DNA from: Ophioderma brevispina
Lineage: Eukaryota; Echinodermata; Ophiuroidea; Amphilepidida; Ophiodermatidae
NCBI GenBank assembly: GCA_023653785.1
Contig: JAMKCH010058117.1
Location: 62,001 to 126,000 of the forward strand
DNA: 64,000 nt
Direction of reading: 5' to 3'
Below are positions 25,001 to 35,249 of the stretch, piece after piece. A model generated the notes under the pieces. It was not told the DNA's origin, made no database searches, and saw only the letters and a list, made by a program, of their open reading frames with translations. Every line of letters begins with the position of its first letter. Positions within the stretch are counted from its first letter, which is position 1. A program made the position numbers and the translations under genes.

Positions 25001-25786
25001 AACATATCCACCGTGAGTTTTTTGTTCACATTAGTTCCTTTTTTCAATAAATGATGAAATATACAAAATTATTGAACGAGGCCAGCTCAATTCGAACTGG
25101 GTAGACGTTTCATCTAGAAGTCCCAAGTATACAAAAGAGTTGCCATCGATTCTGTCCTGCGCTACTGTACAACATCATACAGTGCATGACGGAATCAAAG
25201 GCAATACCTCATTTGCGTACTTAGACTTCTATGTGAAACGTCTACCCTAAACTGAGCGGGGATAACCAGTCTATAACCCCTGGCATCTATTCATCTGCAT
25301 GGACAGTAACAAAAGCTCTGCAGTTCCAACTAAACAAAGGGGAATCTGAAGTGCTTTGTCCGCTGAATACCAGGTGGATTTATTTGTCAATAACGTCATT
25401 ATTTGCTTGAGTCAATGTAGCATAGTGTATGTTCCTGATATTCAAAAAAAATTGAGATGGCATTTTATTGAAAATGTGCAACCTTTACAATTGCCATAAC
25501 CAATAAATGGTAATTATAAAATTTAATATATTTATAGTGGAAAAAATGGTTTACTTCTGCGAAGTATGTAATCAAAATGAACAATTTTTCCTTTGATCCC
25601 ATGGCCAAATAGTAATGCTGCTTTTATTGTGATTCATTTAGATGAGTTACTACACTGAATGCGGTTTGACCGCCATTGTCTGATTTATATAAACGAGTGA
25701 AAGAGACTTTGAATGGCCTCTAGTTAGCGCAAAAAAGTTGTTTTTTGACCTAACAAAATTGCAACTGAAACAGTTTTTGTGTTATG

Positions 25787-25981
25787 CAGTGGCGTAACCA
25801 TCGGGGTGGGGGAGGGGGGAGGGAGGGGCCAGAACCCTTCCCCCAAGTCAGCCCCCAAATACTCAAAGTAAGCTGACCGTTTGTACAGTATCTATGGAGA
25901 AGAACCCAAATTCGCCCCTCAGAAAATGTCTCGGCACCCTTCTGCCCCCCCGCCATTTGCAAAGGTCTAGTTACGCCACTT
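25787..25981. mobile_element. G-run MITE with hAT-like ends
   Basis: Left end CAGTGGCGTAACCAT; right end inverted AAGTGGCGTAACTAG. The interior is G- and C-rich. Its core (GTACAGTATCTATGGAG) recurs inverted near 42715-42740, beside another right end ggttacgccactg (42818-42830). A target-site duplication is not evident. Confidence 0.6.
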
Positions 25982-26029
25982 ATCATACCTCTCGTCACAG
26001 AATAGTGTGTCAAAAATGGGGGGGGGGGG

Positions 26030-26335
26030 GGTTTGACAGGGGTCAAAGGTAAAATAGGTCTAATTGATTTGAAACATACACCAAATTATTCATATGGCCA
26101 TGATGATTAAAAAGGTATAGTTTGTCAATCTATGATCATTAGTTATATGATTATAGGCTCTTACGGTTCAAGGTCATCCTGGAGTATTTGTTTAGAGTGC
26201 TCAGATTTTGACGAAACTAGTCTCAAATTGTTTGTCTGGTCATATCTTATCACAGAACATGCATATTTGCTCTGGATTTGACATTTTAGTATGCAAATTA
26301 GATGGTACGTATAAATAACCCCATAGTATAACCCT
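26030..26335 (+). repeat. Dispersed repeat, member 2 of a close pair
   Basis: See 23140-23970. It is cut near 26335, where unrelated sequence with another G-run (26376-26388) follows. Confidence 0.65.
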
Positions 26336-27426
26336 CGTCTACCTGAGCCATTTTTTGTAACAAAACTCCTGAAAGGGGGGGGGGGGTGGTTACCACCCCC
26401 TGTGATTTTCCTTACTGAACACCCGATTCCTGTAAATTTGGTACCAAAGGATAGCTTAGAGTTTCTTATTTCTATTGGTACCAAAATAAGTACTAACATC
26501 CCCATTATGACGTCACCATGACGTCATATGTTGAGGAAAAGTACGAAAATACTGAATATAGGGTGGAAAATTGATATTTCGCAATTTTAGCGACTCAAAC
26601 ACCTTCTTATAGCTCTAAAATGCTGTCATTATATACAACTAGTCATTTCCCATCAAGTAGAGTCAAAAACCGCATGGAAATCTGATTTTCCTAACCTTTT
26701 TGGCGAAAATTTGAATTTTTCACTGTGTGTGTCTATGGAAATGGTAGTTTTGCTGACATGCGAACTTTATGACGTCATTGTGACATAATGCTAGGCATGT
26801 TGGTACTCATTTTGGTATCAATGGAAAGAGGAGGACCATAGCCTTTTTATCACTTGGGTACTTCTTATTCTACCTCCTTCAATTATACTACCCTAATTCC
26901 CCTGTAACAACCTTGCCGTCCCTGCAAATGCATGTTTCCCACTACTCTTCTATCCTTTTGATATTTTATTCTGTCATCATTCTAACATAACAACACCAAT
27001 TTTTTCCGTTGCAATATAGTGAGTCAGTGTTCTGGTTCAAGGTGAATTTGTATTTTCTCTGTTCACATCACTGTGACAATACATAATCAAGACGTAGAAC
27101 CTAAACTGCAAAACATCTAAATGTATAAAAACATTATTTGCATGTCGTGTATTTTTGAAAGTTCCTCGAGAAGTGTCCACTTCGTAAAAATTGCGTGCCA
27201 CAAATCTTTTTGTAAGAATCTTATTTGGAAGATTTGGTGTTTTTGCAACATTTTTTTGGTGTATAAAAGTCATCTTATTTATTCCATGAACTTTTTTGCA
27301 ACTGAAAAGTAGGTGTATAGACATTGTCGTATTTCAGGGGTGCGCCAATGTACAATAGTAACACTACGTCAGTTGCCCGATCAGGGTCAGGCGGGTACAT
27401 GTTGGTTCTTTAATCATGAAGGATAT
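26336..27426. other. Gene-free stretch with dispersed repeat
   Basis: About 26500-26580 resembles 27820-27890 plus 28742-28760, the flanks of the TA element at 27891 (shared GACGTCAT phrases and a GAAAATTGATATT-like phrase). No supported exon. Confidence 0.35.
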
Positions 27427-27513
27427 ATGTCTCTAAACGTATTATATATTTTCTTCGCGATGTCTTCCATTTTACTTTTGATAGTCTTGTATCTGCAAGC
27501 TGGGTTTCAACAA
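27427..27513 (+). CDS. Possible signal-peptide exon (weak)
   Basis: ATG 27427 opens a 29-codon frame with a strongly hydrophobic core, FFAMSSILLLIVLYLQAG, which resembles a secretory signal peptide with a possible cleavage near QAG. A donor-like GTTAAG follows CAACAA at 27514 in phase 0. The first V-set-like exon at 46434 is also phase 0 and starts with a similar AGG phrase after its acceptor, so a join is possible on phase. Against it, the gap is about 19 kb and packed with transposons, the donor is weak, and hydrophobic frames arise often in AT-rich DNA. No other leader candidate for either Ig block was found. Confidence 0.2.
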
Positions 27514-27890
27514 GTTAAGTTTATTTTGATTGTTTTGTTTTCACGTTTTGTTTTGTTTCTTTAGTTTTTTTGATTGCTACTTTGTTGGCGTTACACGAAA
27601 TAGCATCGCATGCGCACATATCTTGAGATGTAGATTTTTTAGTACATGTATAAAGGAAACCCAAATGTTTGCCAGACATGTAGCTCTAAACTACCGTGTC
27701 TAAAACCAAAATATTTTTGTAAACCCCAATATTGCTCACGAAACAGGCATGGGTAATAAAACTGGTATTAATGTATAGCTAAAGGTCCTTCTTTTTATTG
27801 ATTCCAAATAAGTACCAATATTCCCTTTTGTGACGTCACATTGACGTCATAATCTCAGTAAAGCTAAATTTCCGATATTTCTTGAAGATA

Positions 27891-28739
27891 CACTCTAAGA
27901 AAAATATGGCTTTGGAACATTTTTGTCCTTTTATGGACCTTTCAAGAATGTACCCTAACAAATGGTTCTAAAATCTGAGAATTTAACCCAAAAAGGTTCC
28001 TAACAGAATCATAAAAAGGTGCTTACACAGTTAAGGAAATATGTCAAGATTCTGAATATTTTGAAAATTTGGTATGGATGGAAAGCTTAAGTACGTAGAT
28101 TACATATAAATCAAAATAAGTTGAAAATTGTCCACATTTGTTGAGTATTTTGCCCTTTTAATTTTACGCCAATAGATACTCGAAAACGATTCCGACAATC
28201 CACATCGCAGGCAAATGGTGACGTCAAAGTGATGACCATCCATAATTTACGTCGTTGTGACCATCTCTCGCGCGAGTGTTTGCACTTCAATAATAATTAA
28301 ACCACGAACTGAAACAAATATGTCATTCGTAACTTATTTTCTAATTGTGTTTACTTTCATTAATCCATCAATATTACAGTGTCAGCAATAACAATTCGAG
28401 TCAACACGATGTTTTTTGGTCATCACTTTGACGTCACGAGGAGAGCAAAAGTGGGCGCTTTTGATCAATGAAGCCGTGGCGAAAAATCCGCCCGTTTTCT
28501 TCGTATGTCAAAAAGCAACAATTAAATGCCTCTATTTTGTTATTTTACATCAATTGTATTATCTTTTCGGGAATTCGTGAGATGTACATATATTTTATGA
28601 ATGTAAGTCAAACTGAGCTTGACAAAAATCTTGACATATTTCCTTTAAAGATCTATTTTTGGTTCTTTGAAGAACCTTACAGGGTTCCATATAGAGGACA
28701 AGTTTAGAACCTCTTTCGCACCTTTTTTTCTTAAGAGTG
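27891..28739. mobile_element. TA-flanked MITE with CACTCTTAAGAAAAA-type ends
   Basis: Left end CACTCTAAGAAAAATATGG; right end inverted CACTCTTAAGAAAAAAAGG. Both abut TA (27889-27890, 28740-28741). GGTTC/GAACC phrases are repeated inside both ends. The flanks are related to one uninterrupted region near 26515-26590. Tc1/mariner-like by target site; no transposase seen. Confidence 0.7.
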
Positions 28740-28741
28740 TA

Positions 28742-29110
28742 GGTCGATATTCAATTTTCAGCCTGAATCGCACAAAACCACGGGCTTAACAGTTGTTTTG
28801 ATTCCAATGGAATATGATTTATTATGATCATTGACACATCGAAAATAGATATGGCCTGGTCGATTGCCCGAGAAAGACTGGAGTTAGTCGGATAGAACGT
28901 ATAGAGTGAACGGGGGTACTAATGCCTATTTATTCTGACAATTAAATACACTAGGACGCATAGTGGAAGAATCCACTGGGGCCACCTTGATACCCTTGGG
29001 CAATTTGAGTTATTGAGATCACAGGCCACATAAGGGAAATAAAATTCCAAAAATGCTTCAAAAAAGTTATGAAATGTCAGAATTTTTCCACCTGTCCAAA
29101 GACTAATACC
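28742..29110. other. No feature seen
   Basis: Short AT-rich stretch between two MITEs with no exon. Confidence 0.35.
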
Positions 29111-29114
29111 TTAA

Positions 29115-29462
29115 AGGCTGACTCAGAGATTTCCTGAGGAGGGCGCCCTCAATTGTTTTTGCATATACATAATGATTGTCCATATAGTAATCAACTGTGT
29201 AAATAAAACTACGCTCAAATCATGTCGTTCATATAGAAAATCTGAATTTTGTTATAAAATTCCGGATCCGGATTTTGTTATACACGGTTTCCTATACACT
29301 GTTATACTGTGCATCAATGTTAACTGCATGAAAACGAAAAATCCGATTTATCTCTTAACTTTTGAAGTGGAGATTTTCGGTGTGAATTATCTTTCGTTTA
29401 AATGATTATTTTTAATTACTACACAAAAAATTTTTACATTTCAAAATATTGAGTCAGCCTTT
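29115..29462. mobile_element. TTAA-flanked MITE, 348 bp
   Basis: Left end AGGCTGACTCAGAG; right end inverted AAAGGCTGACTCAATA. TTAA stands at both borders (29111-29114 and 29463-29466), the target duplication of piggyBac- and Kolobok-type elements. No transposase. Confidence 0.65.
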
Positions 29463-29499
29463 TTAAAGGCAAAATGAGTGATAAACCTACTACAAATCT

Positions 29500-29800
29500 T
29501 TACAGGGCATTCCATTCAAATAACCAGGGCCAGAAAAAAGAATACACTACCAGGACATCTTGGTGAAAATATTGATTTCAGTCAGGGTCATGAATTTAGA
29601 TTCACACCAGTCACCTGGATTTTCTATTTACACTCTGAAAAATTCCAATAGTTTCACTAATGAGCATCACCAACCCGAAATATTGATGCTTTATCGCCCA
29701 TCCTGTAGACTTGACACAAAACCACCATCACTTCTATTGCCATTTCCTGGGACCTTTAAGTTCAAAATTCTCGCCTACATTTAGCCTGTGCCAAGAGCCT
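29500..29800 (-). repeat. Dispersed repeat, inverted relative of 52130-52466
   Basis: Reverse complement matches 52130-52466 (phrases such as CATTTCCTGGGACC and ATCACCAACCC-AAATATTGA). Ends contain GGACC/GGTCC, suggesting a DNA transposon, but the borders are not clean. Confidence 0.6.
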
Positions 29801-30303
29801 TTACCACTAGCCATATTTTGGTATGGACAGTACACACTTACATTCCTGGTAGACGGGACGCTTAACTGAACTCAAAACGCGCCAAGTGTCTTTGAGTCGA
29901 GCGACGTTTCCTTTTTGATTGTAATAATTGGGGGTGCTTGCCTTCCATAATATATATTTACATGGAAGAATGCAGGCGAGTGATAGATTACTGACGCGCT
30001 TAAGGGCAACAAACTTCAGTTGGTTAAGTACCCATAACTTGACAAACACCTTTGGTTAAAGTACGCTTGGATTAGAAGATGAAAAATAAAGCCACCCGGG
30101 TAAAGAAACTGAGTGCCCCCATTAGAGAGTGTCCTACCTACCATGTCAACATATACGGAAAACCGGAATATAGACGAGGCCATTTAGTCTTCAGATACAG
30201 TGGACAAAAAAATAATGCGTATAGCACTCAATGGAGAACACAATGGCTAGATGGGTGCAGGACACTCAGTCACCACAGACAATAGTTTGACACAGGGACG
30301 GAA
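29801..30303. other. No supported gene
   Basis: A phrase like AGCACTCAATGGAGAACACA near 30225 recurs inverted near 16990, so part is dispersed repeat. Confidence 0.35.
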
Positions 30304-30311
30304 TCAATCAT

Positions 30312-30618
30312 CAGTGGCGGCGCCAGACCTCTTTTTCTGGGGGGGGGGGGGGAAAAAGGGGGCAAAGTGAAATCGTGGGGGGGGGGGGGGAAAGGAACAA
30401 TTTCGGGGGGCAAAAATATGAAAAAATTGGACATTTTTCACCAATTTTGGGCCCAAACTCGCTGATTTTGGCCCCAAATCACGAATTTTGCCCCAAATCA
30501 TTCAGGTTTCTTTCGAACGGGGGGGGGGGGCAAATGGGGGGGGGGCAAGGAAAAAAAATTGGGGGGGGGGGCAAATGCCCCCCCATGCCCTTCATGCCCC
30601 CCCATGGCGCCGCCACTG
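30312..30618. mobile_element. hAT-type MITE, 307 bp, with exact 8-bp target duplication
   Basis: The ends are perfect inverted repeats: CAGTGGCGGCGCCA on the left and TGGCGCCGCCACTG on the right. The exact 8-bp direct repeat TCAATCAT lies at 30304-30311 and 30619-30626. The interior has five or more G-runs of 8-13 bases and repeated TTTTGG-CCCCAAA phrases, and cannot encode a protein. The 8-bp duplication and CAGTGG-type terminus point to hAT transposase mobilisation. Confidence 0.9.
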
Positions 30619-30626
30619 TCAATCAT

Positions 30627-31098
30627 GCTTTACAAAATAAAAAAATATCATATACAAAGGTGCAACGAGATATTTCGCATATCGGTTGTGCCTAAAATAA
30701 GCCCTGTTTTTGCACTGATTATAAGTTAAAAAAACATCTTTCTGAACGTTAAGCCGAGGATTATTCTCGGCACAACAAGTTGCGCAAGATCGTATTGGCG
30801 TAGAGGTTGAAGGACAAAGTAAAAGACAAGAAGGTCTCATACTCGTCCTTGGTGGAGAAGTTTTTGGGTTTATATTCAAACACCTGATGTTGCAAATCAT
30901 TCTCTTATTGCTCTATGATGTTAATTTTCAACTTTTGCCCAAATGTAAAAACAGTGCATAAACAATGAAAATAAACAGGTTGAGATTAAAAAATTTATCA
31001 ACATTGTTATAATCTCTCCCATGGCATTCGAACTCTTCTAAAATCGAGCTTCTTGGGATAATCTGTTCTGGTATTATGTTTCTCTGTGTGATGAGGCC
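30627..31098. other. No feature seen
   Basis: No exon or transposon end was recognised between the hAT MITE and the foldback-like structure. Confidence 0.35.
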
Positions 31099-31109
31099 GG
31101 GTGTATGGA

Positions 31110-31945
31110 AACATAAGACCTAAGAACCGAAGACCTAAGACAAAGACTACAGACCTAGACTAAAAAATAAACTTCGTCGGAGAATGAAATTGATGTCTTA
31201 TGTCTTCGGTCTTATGTTTCCTGACACCTATAGGTGTCTGGAAAACAAGACCTAAGACATAAGACTAAAAAATACTTAGTCGTAGAACAAAATCGATGTT
31301 CTTATGTCTTCGGTCGTTTGTTTTCCAGATCCGTGTTGTGGGTGTCTGGAAAACAAAGCATAAGACATAACGACTAAAAAAGTACTTAGTCGTGAACAAA
31401 ATTCGATGTCTTATGTCTTCGGTCTGGGTTTCCAGATCCGTGGGTGGGTGTTCTGGAAAAACAAAGACCTAAGAATAAGTGGACTAAAAAATAGACAAAA
31501 TCGATGTCTTAAGTCTTCGGTCTTTGTTTTCCAGATCGTGGGTGGGTGTCTGGAAAACAAGACCTAAGACATAAGACTACACAAACTTTACTTAGTGTAG
31601 AAACAAAATCGATGTCTTATGTCAGTCTTCGGTCTTTGTTTTCCAGATCCGTGTGTGGGTGATGGAAAACAAAGACCTAAGACCTAAGACTAAAAAAATA
31701 GTCGTAGAACCAAATCGAGGTCTTATGTCTTCGGTCTTTTTTTCCAGATCCGTGTGTGGGTATCTTGAAAACAAAGCCAAGACATAAGACCAAAACATTA
31801 CTTAGTCGTAGAAACAAAATCGATGTCTTATGTCTTCGGTTCTTTGTTTTCAAGATCCGTGTGTGGGGCTGGGAAACAAAGGACATAACCATAAGACTAA
31901 AAAAAATAATTAGTAGTAGAACAAAATCGGATGTTTATATTCAAT
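31110..31945 (-). repeat. Satellite array, left arm, about 7-8 copies
   Basis: A unit of about 106 bp recurs, carrying AAATCGATGTCTTATGTCTT, CGGTCTTTGTTTTCCAGATC and GTGTGTGGGTGTCTGGAAAA. It is the reverse complement of the units at 35250-37860. Copies differ by frequent single-base indels. A lone monomer-like fragment recurs near 32390-32450. Confidence 0.9.
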
Positions 31946-34124
31946 CAATCAGGTTAATTATTAACATAAATTAAATCAACTTTGTCCGGGCCTTTGTTAA
32001 AAATACTTAGAAGGAAGCTGGAAGTGATGATATCTGGCAGGGCTCTAGACAGTGCCAATTTTCTAGTTAGCCATTTGCGTGCTTTCCTATGGGTAGCAAC
32101 AATTATTCCGTCAATGCTGCTGAATTCAACTGAGTGCCGCCTGCAGTGGGTGCGCAAATTGTGGCTACCCCTGTCCTATTCACTAGACGCGTGCATAATC
32201 GATATGCATCATTAGGCGGTACAGTCTGTCTTGAGTGTTAAATCAGTAGGCTTTTATATTGTGACAGAATACGCTATATGTCTCCTTATTACGCACAATG
32301 AAATCACAACTTGGCTCTGGACTAGGCAGCGCTCACGAGGGAACATGTTTCGGTGAATCACTGCACATTCCCTTTATTGTTAATCCGGGTCTTAGGTCTT
32401 ATTTTCCAGACACCATATATAGCAGCTGGAAACGTAAGACGAAGCCGTAAGATAACTGACCTCTATCAGTAATTAAAGGAAAGGTCATCTCTTGAGGGCG
32501 CCTTATTTAAAAGCGCCCCATGTGCCAGACGATGGTGCCAAACTCATTAATATAGCAAACTCACAAAATATCAAAATAGATTACAGTATTTAAAATGCTA
32601 ACCACAAACCGAATTTGGCGTTCTTTTCCCATAAAATGTGTTACCGACGTCTGGGTGCGCGGCGCGTTCAAAAGGAAATTGTCAAGAAAATAGTCCATGT
32701 TTTTTTAAGGTGTATGTCGTGATTTCAGCACCTTCTGTTTTTTTGTTTGTACTATTCATAGATATCTCTGTAAGAAGCTTAGTCACCAATGTGAGTTGGA
32801 TCCGATCTTGCGGTTTTGCGTTATCAGCAATTGCTTGTTTCCCATGGTCCCATAGGGCACTGTGCTCAATTTCTGTACGATGATGGACAGTAAATACGAG
32901 GGAATTTGCACGTGAGATTAGGTGGTCACGGATTACAAAGGCCTACAGGTTATATGAATTGAAATCTCTCTTTTTTTTTTGGTAAGTCGGGTCGGGGGGG
33001 GCGGGGCACCAAACTACTAAGGGGGGGGGCAAGGCCCCCGGTGCCATATGAGCTGAGGATTAGGGTTAGAAGGGCCTTTCCTTGCGGCTTTGCCGACACG
33101 GGCGGTGGTGGTACGGTGTTTGCCATCTCTTGTGGACCTTTTTCTCCTCGGGTTTACCGGGGCCCGGGGTGGAACCTTTTGAGTCAAGGGGGAGTTTTCT
33201 CCGGGGGGTTGGGAAAAAGCCTACTTAGAAGGCGGGAAAGGTGAAAGGGGGGGGGGATTTGACGGGGCGGATAAGGGTGTTCTGTGTGGCGGGGAGACTT
33301 GGAAATATGGGGGGCGGAAACTGGGGGTGCGTTCCGGGGAAAGTGTGGGGGCAATGCTGGGGGGGGTTTTGGGGCGGGGGTTTTTGCAAATGAAGGGGGG
33401 CAAGGGGGGGGCTAAGGTTGTGGATCACGAAAATCCCCCTTTTTTTTAATTTCCCCCTTTTAAAAAACAATATAACATTACATTGATAATAAACATGGCC
33501 ATGATAACGGTTAGGACTGTACAAATGTGTTTATACAGTTGATTTTTTCAATTATTGCCGTTACTGGTGGGACTGGCTGGAAGTGTTGACATTAATACAT
33601 ATACTAAAAACTCATGATCGCCTTATAAATCTTTTTAACGAATAATCAAAGGTTGTGATTGATGATGATTGATATTGTTGTTTAATATTGATTGATTCAG
33701 GTTGTTGGATGATTATTGAGTGATTGGGTGAGCGTGATTGACATTTTTCCGGCCCCTTCAGGGCATAATTTATTTTCAATATATTAAAAAAATTGCAAAA
33801 AACAGTGAACCAACGCATTCAACAAATGTTACAAGATAAAAATATTAGCTAAGTAGGGCGGTAATCCCGAAAAACAGCGATTTCGCTAATTGCGAAAGGA
33901 GGGGGAGAACGGTTACCACCTATGGTTGTTAGCTGCCTTGTCTGGACGAAATTCAAATGTAAACTGACAAATATGGAAATCTCGATATTCTCGCTAGAGT
34001 ACAAAAAACACGTTTTAGTGAAAATTGAATTCAGAAACTGTGATATTCTGGAGGAACATATCAGGTTATACAGAAGAGAGAGAAGGGGTTTAATCGTTAA
34101 TAGGACTAAGGTTCCTTCACAATA
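31946..34124. other. Interior of foldback-like element, no gene
   Basis: No recognisable transposase or other exon. 32385-32450 holds a monomer fragment (TTAGGTCTTATTTTCCAGAC). 32980-33420 is unusually G-rich, with many G-runs, and ends in a T/C-rich stretch. Confidence 0.4.
32980..33420 (+). repeat. G-rich low-complexity tract
   Basis: Runs of 5-10 G recur every few tens of bases on the plus strand. The spacing could permit G-quadruplexes. No terminal repeats were identified, and frames through it are compositional artefacts. Confidence 0.6.
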
Positions 34125-34880
34125 ACACTTAAGTGACCAAGGTGTTTTCACTCCCGTGGTGCCCAAGGGGGTTCATCCCCCCTACGGAAAACACTTCCCG
34201 ATGAGATTTTGCACAGAATCTATACCACATGTGAAGGTAATAAGACAAACCGGCCAAATCAGCAATAAAATAATGAAATGTGTTATTTTGGCTGCACATT
34301 AGGGCAAACATGTTCATACATTGCGAAAATAGGGCAAAAAGACGGAAAAATTCATATGAGCCTTGCGCTTACATCAAACAATTGAAAACGTTTTTATGTT
34401 TGATATTATTCGAGAAAGAGGGGGGGAAGACCTACTACATATATTTAACACAAAAACAACGTTTTTGGGAAATCCTGTATTTTTACGATGTTGCAAAATA
34501 CACGTAATTTTCATAGAGTTAAAGGTTGGAAAAGTCCATGATGAAATTGTTTTTCAGACATATAGGGTTAATTATTTTTATTGTTAAATGTATGTGTGAA
34601 CTTAATCAGCAAAAAAATTGCTTTGGTTCTTCGGTTTCTTATTCTATTTTTAAAATATTCTCAAATGAATTCCTTTAGTGCCCAAGGGGGGGGGGTCCAT
34701 GGGACCCCCACTAATTAACTCATTAAACGGCTTAGCCGATTTTAAATTATTGGTATGAAAAGAAGCACATTTAAAGGCCAGACAATTACAAAAACAAATC
34801 GGCGGCAAATCCCACGCGTAAAGCGGTCAGCGCGAAAAACAAATTTGGGGTCCATCGACCCCCCCCCGTCACTTAAGTGT
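34125..34880. mobile_element. TA-flanked MITE with ACACTTAAGTGAC ends, 756 bp
   Basis: Left end ACACTTAAGTGACCAAGG; right end inverted ACACTTAAGTGACGGGGGG. TA borders both ends (34123-34124, 34881-34882). It contains TGCCCAAGGGGG phrases near both 34160 and 34680. It lies nested in the interior of the foldback-like element. Confidence 0.65.
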
Positions 34881-34882
34881 TA

Positions 34883-35249
34883 AAATCATGAACAACAGGG
34901 GGGTTTTTATGAAAGGAAACGAGAATACAAATTCAACAGAAGAAAAACAGTGTATCGTTAGGTTTTGCTTACACCTTTTTATGATATGATTATCTGACAA
35001 CCCGGTTTTACCATGACTATGGATTCAATCGCATGGTGTTCGGCATGACCCGAATTCATGTACACATTCAACCAAAATTTACAAATTAAACGTAAACCTT
35101 TAAATGACTATTAAAAGTAAGTAAATGGTAGTTTAAAAGAGCATAGACCAATGTATCTAAATATTCAAAATGATAAATAACGTGATTAGCTTTTCTTCTT
35201 AATCAGTATTTGTTCTATTATTGACATTTGATCTCTTTTTATCCGCATA
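34883..35249. other. No feature seen
   Basis: AT-rich stretch before the right satellite arm, without an exon. Confidence 0.3.

Noticed and set aside
30375..30695. Gly-rich 106-codon frame
   Set aside because: It lies in the G-runs of a hAT MITE and is compositional.
33041..33524. Gly/Pro-rich frames on both strands
   Set aside because: They are produced by G-rich low-complexity DNA and lack splice or start context.
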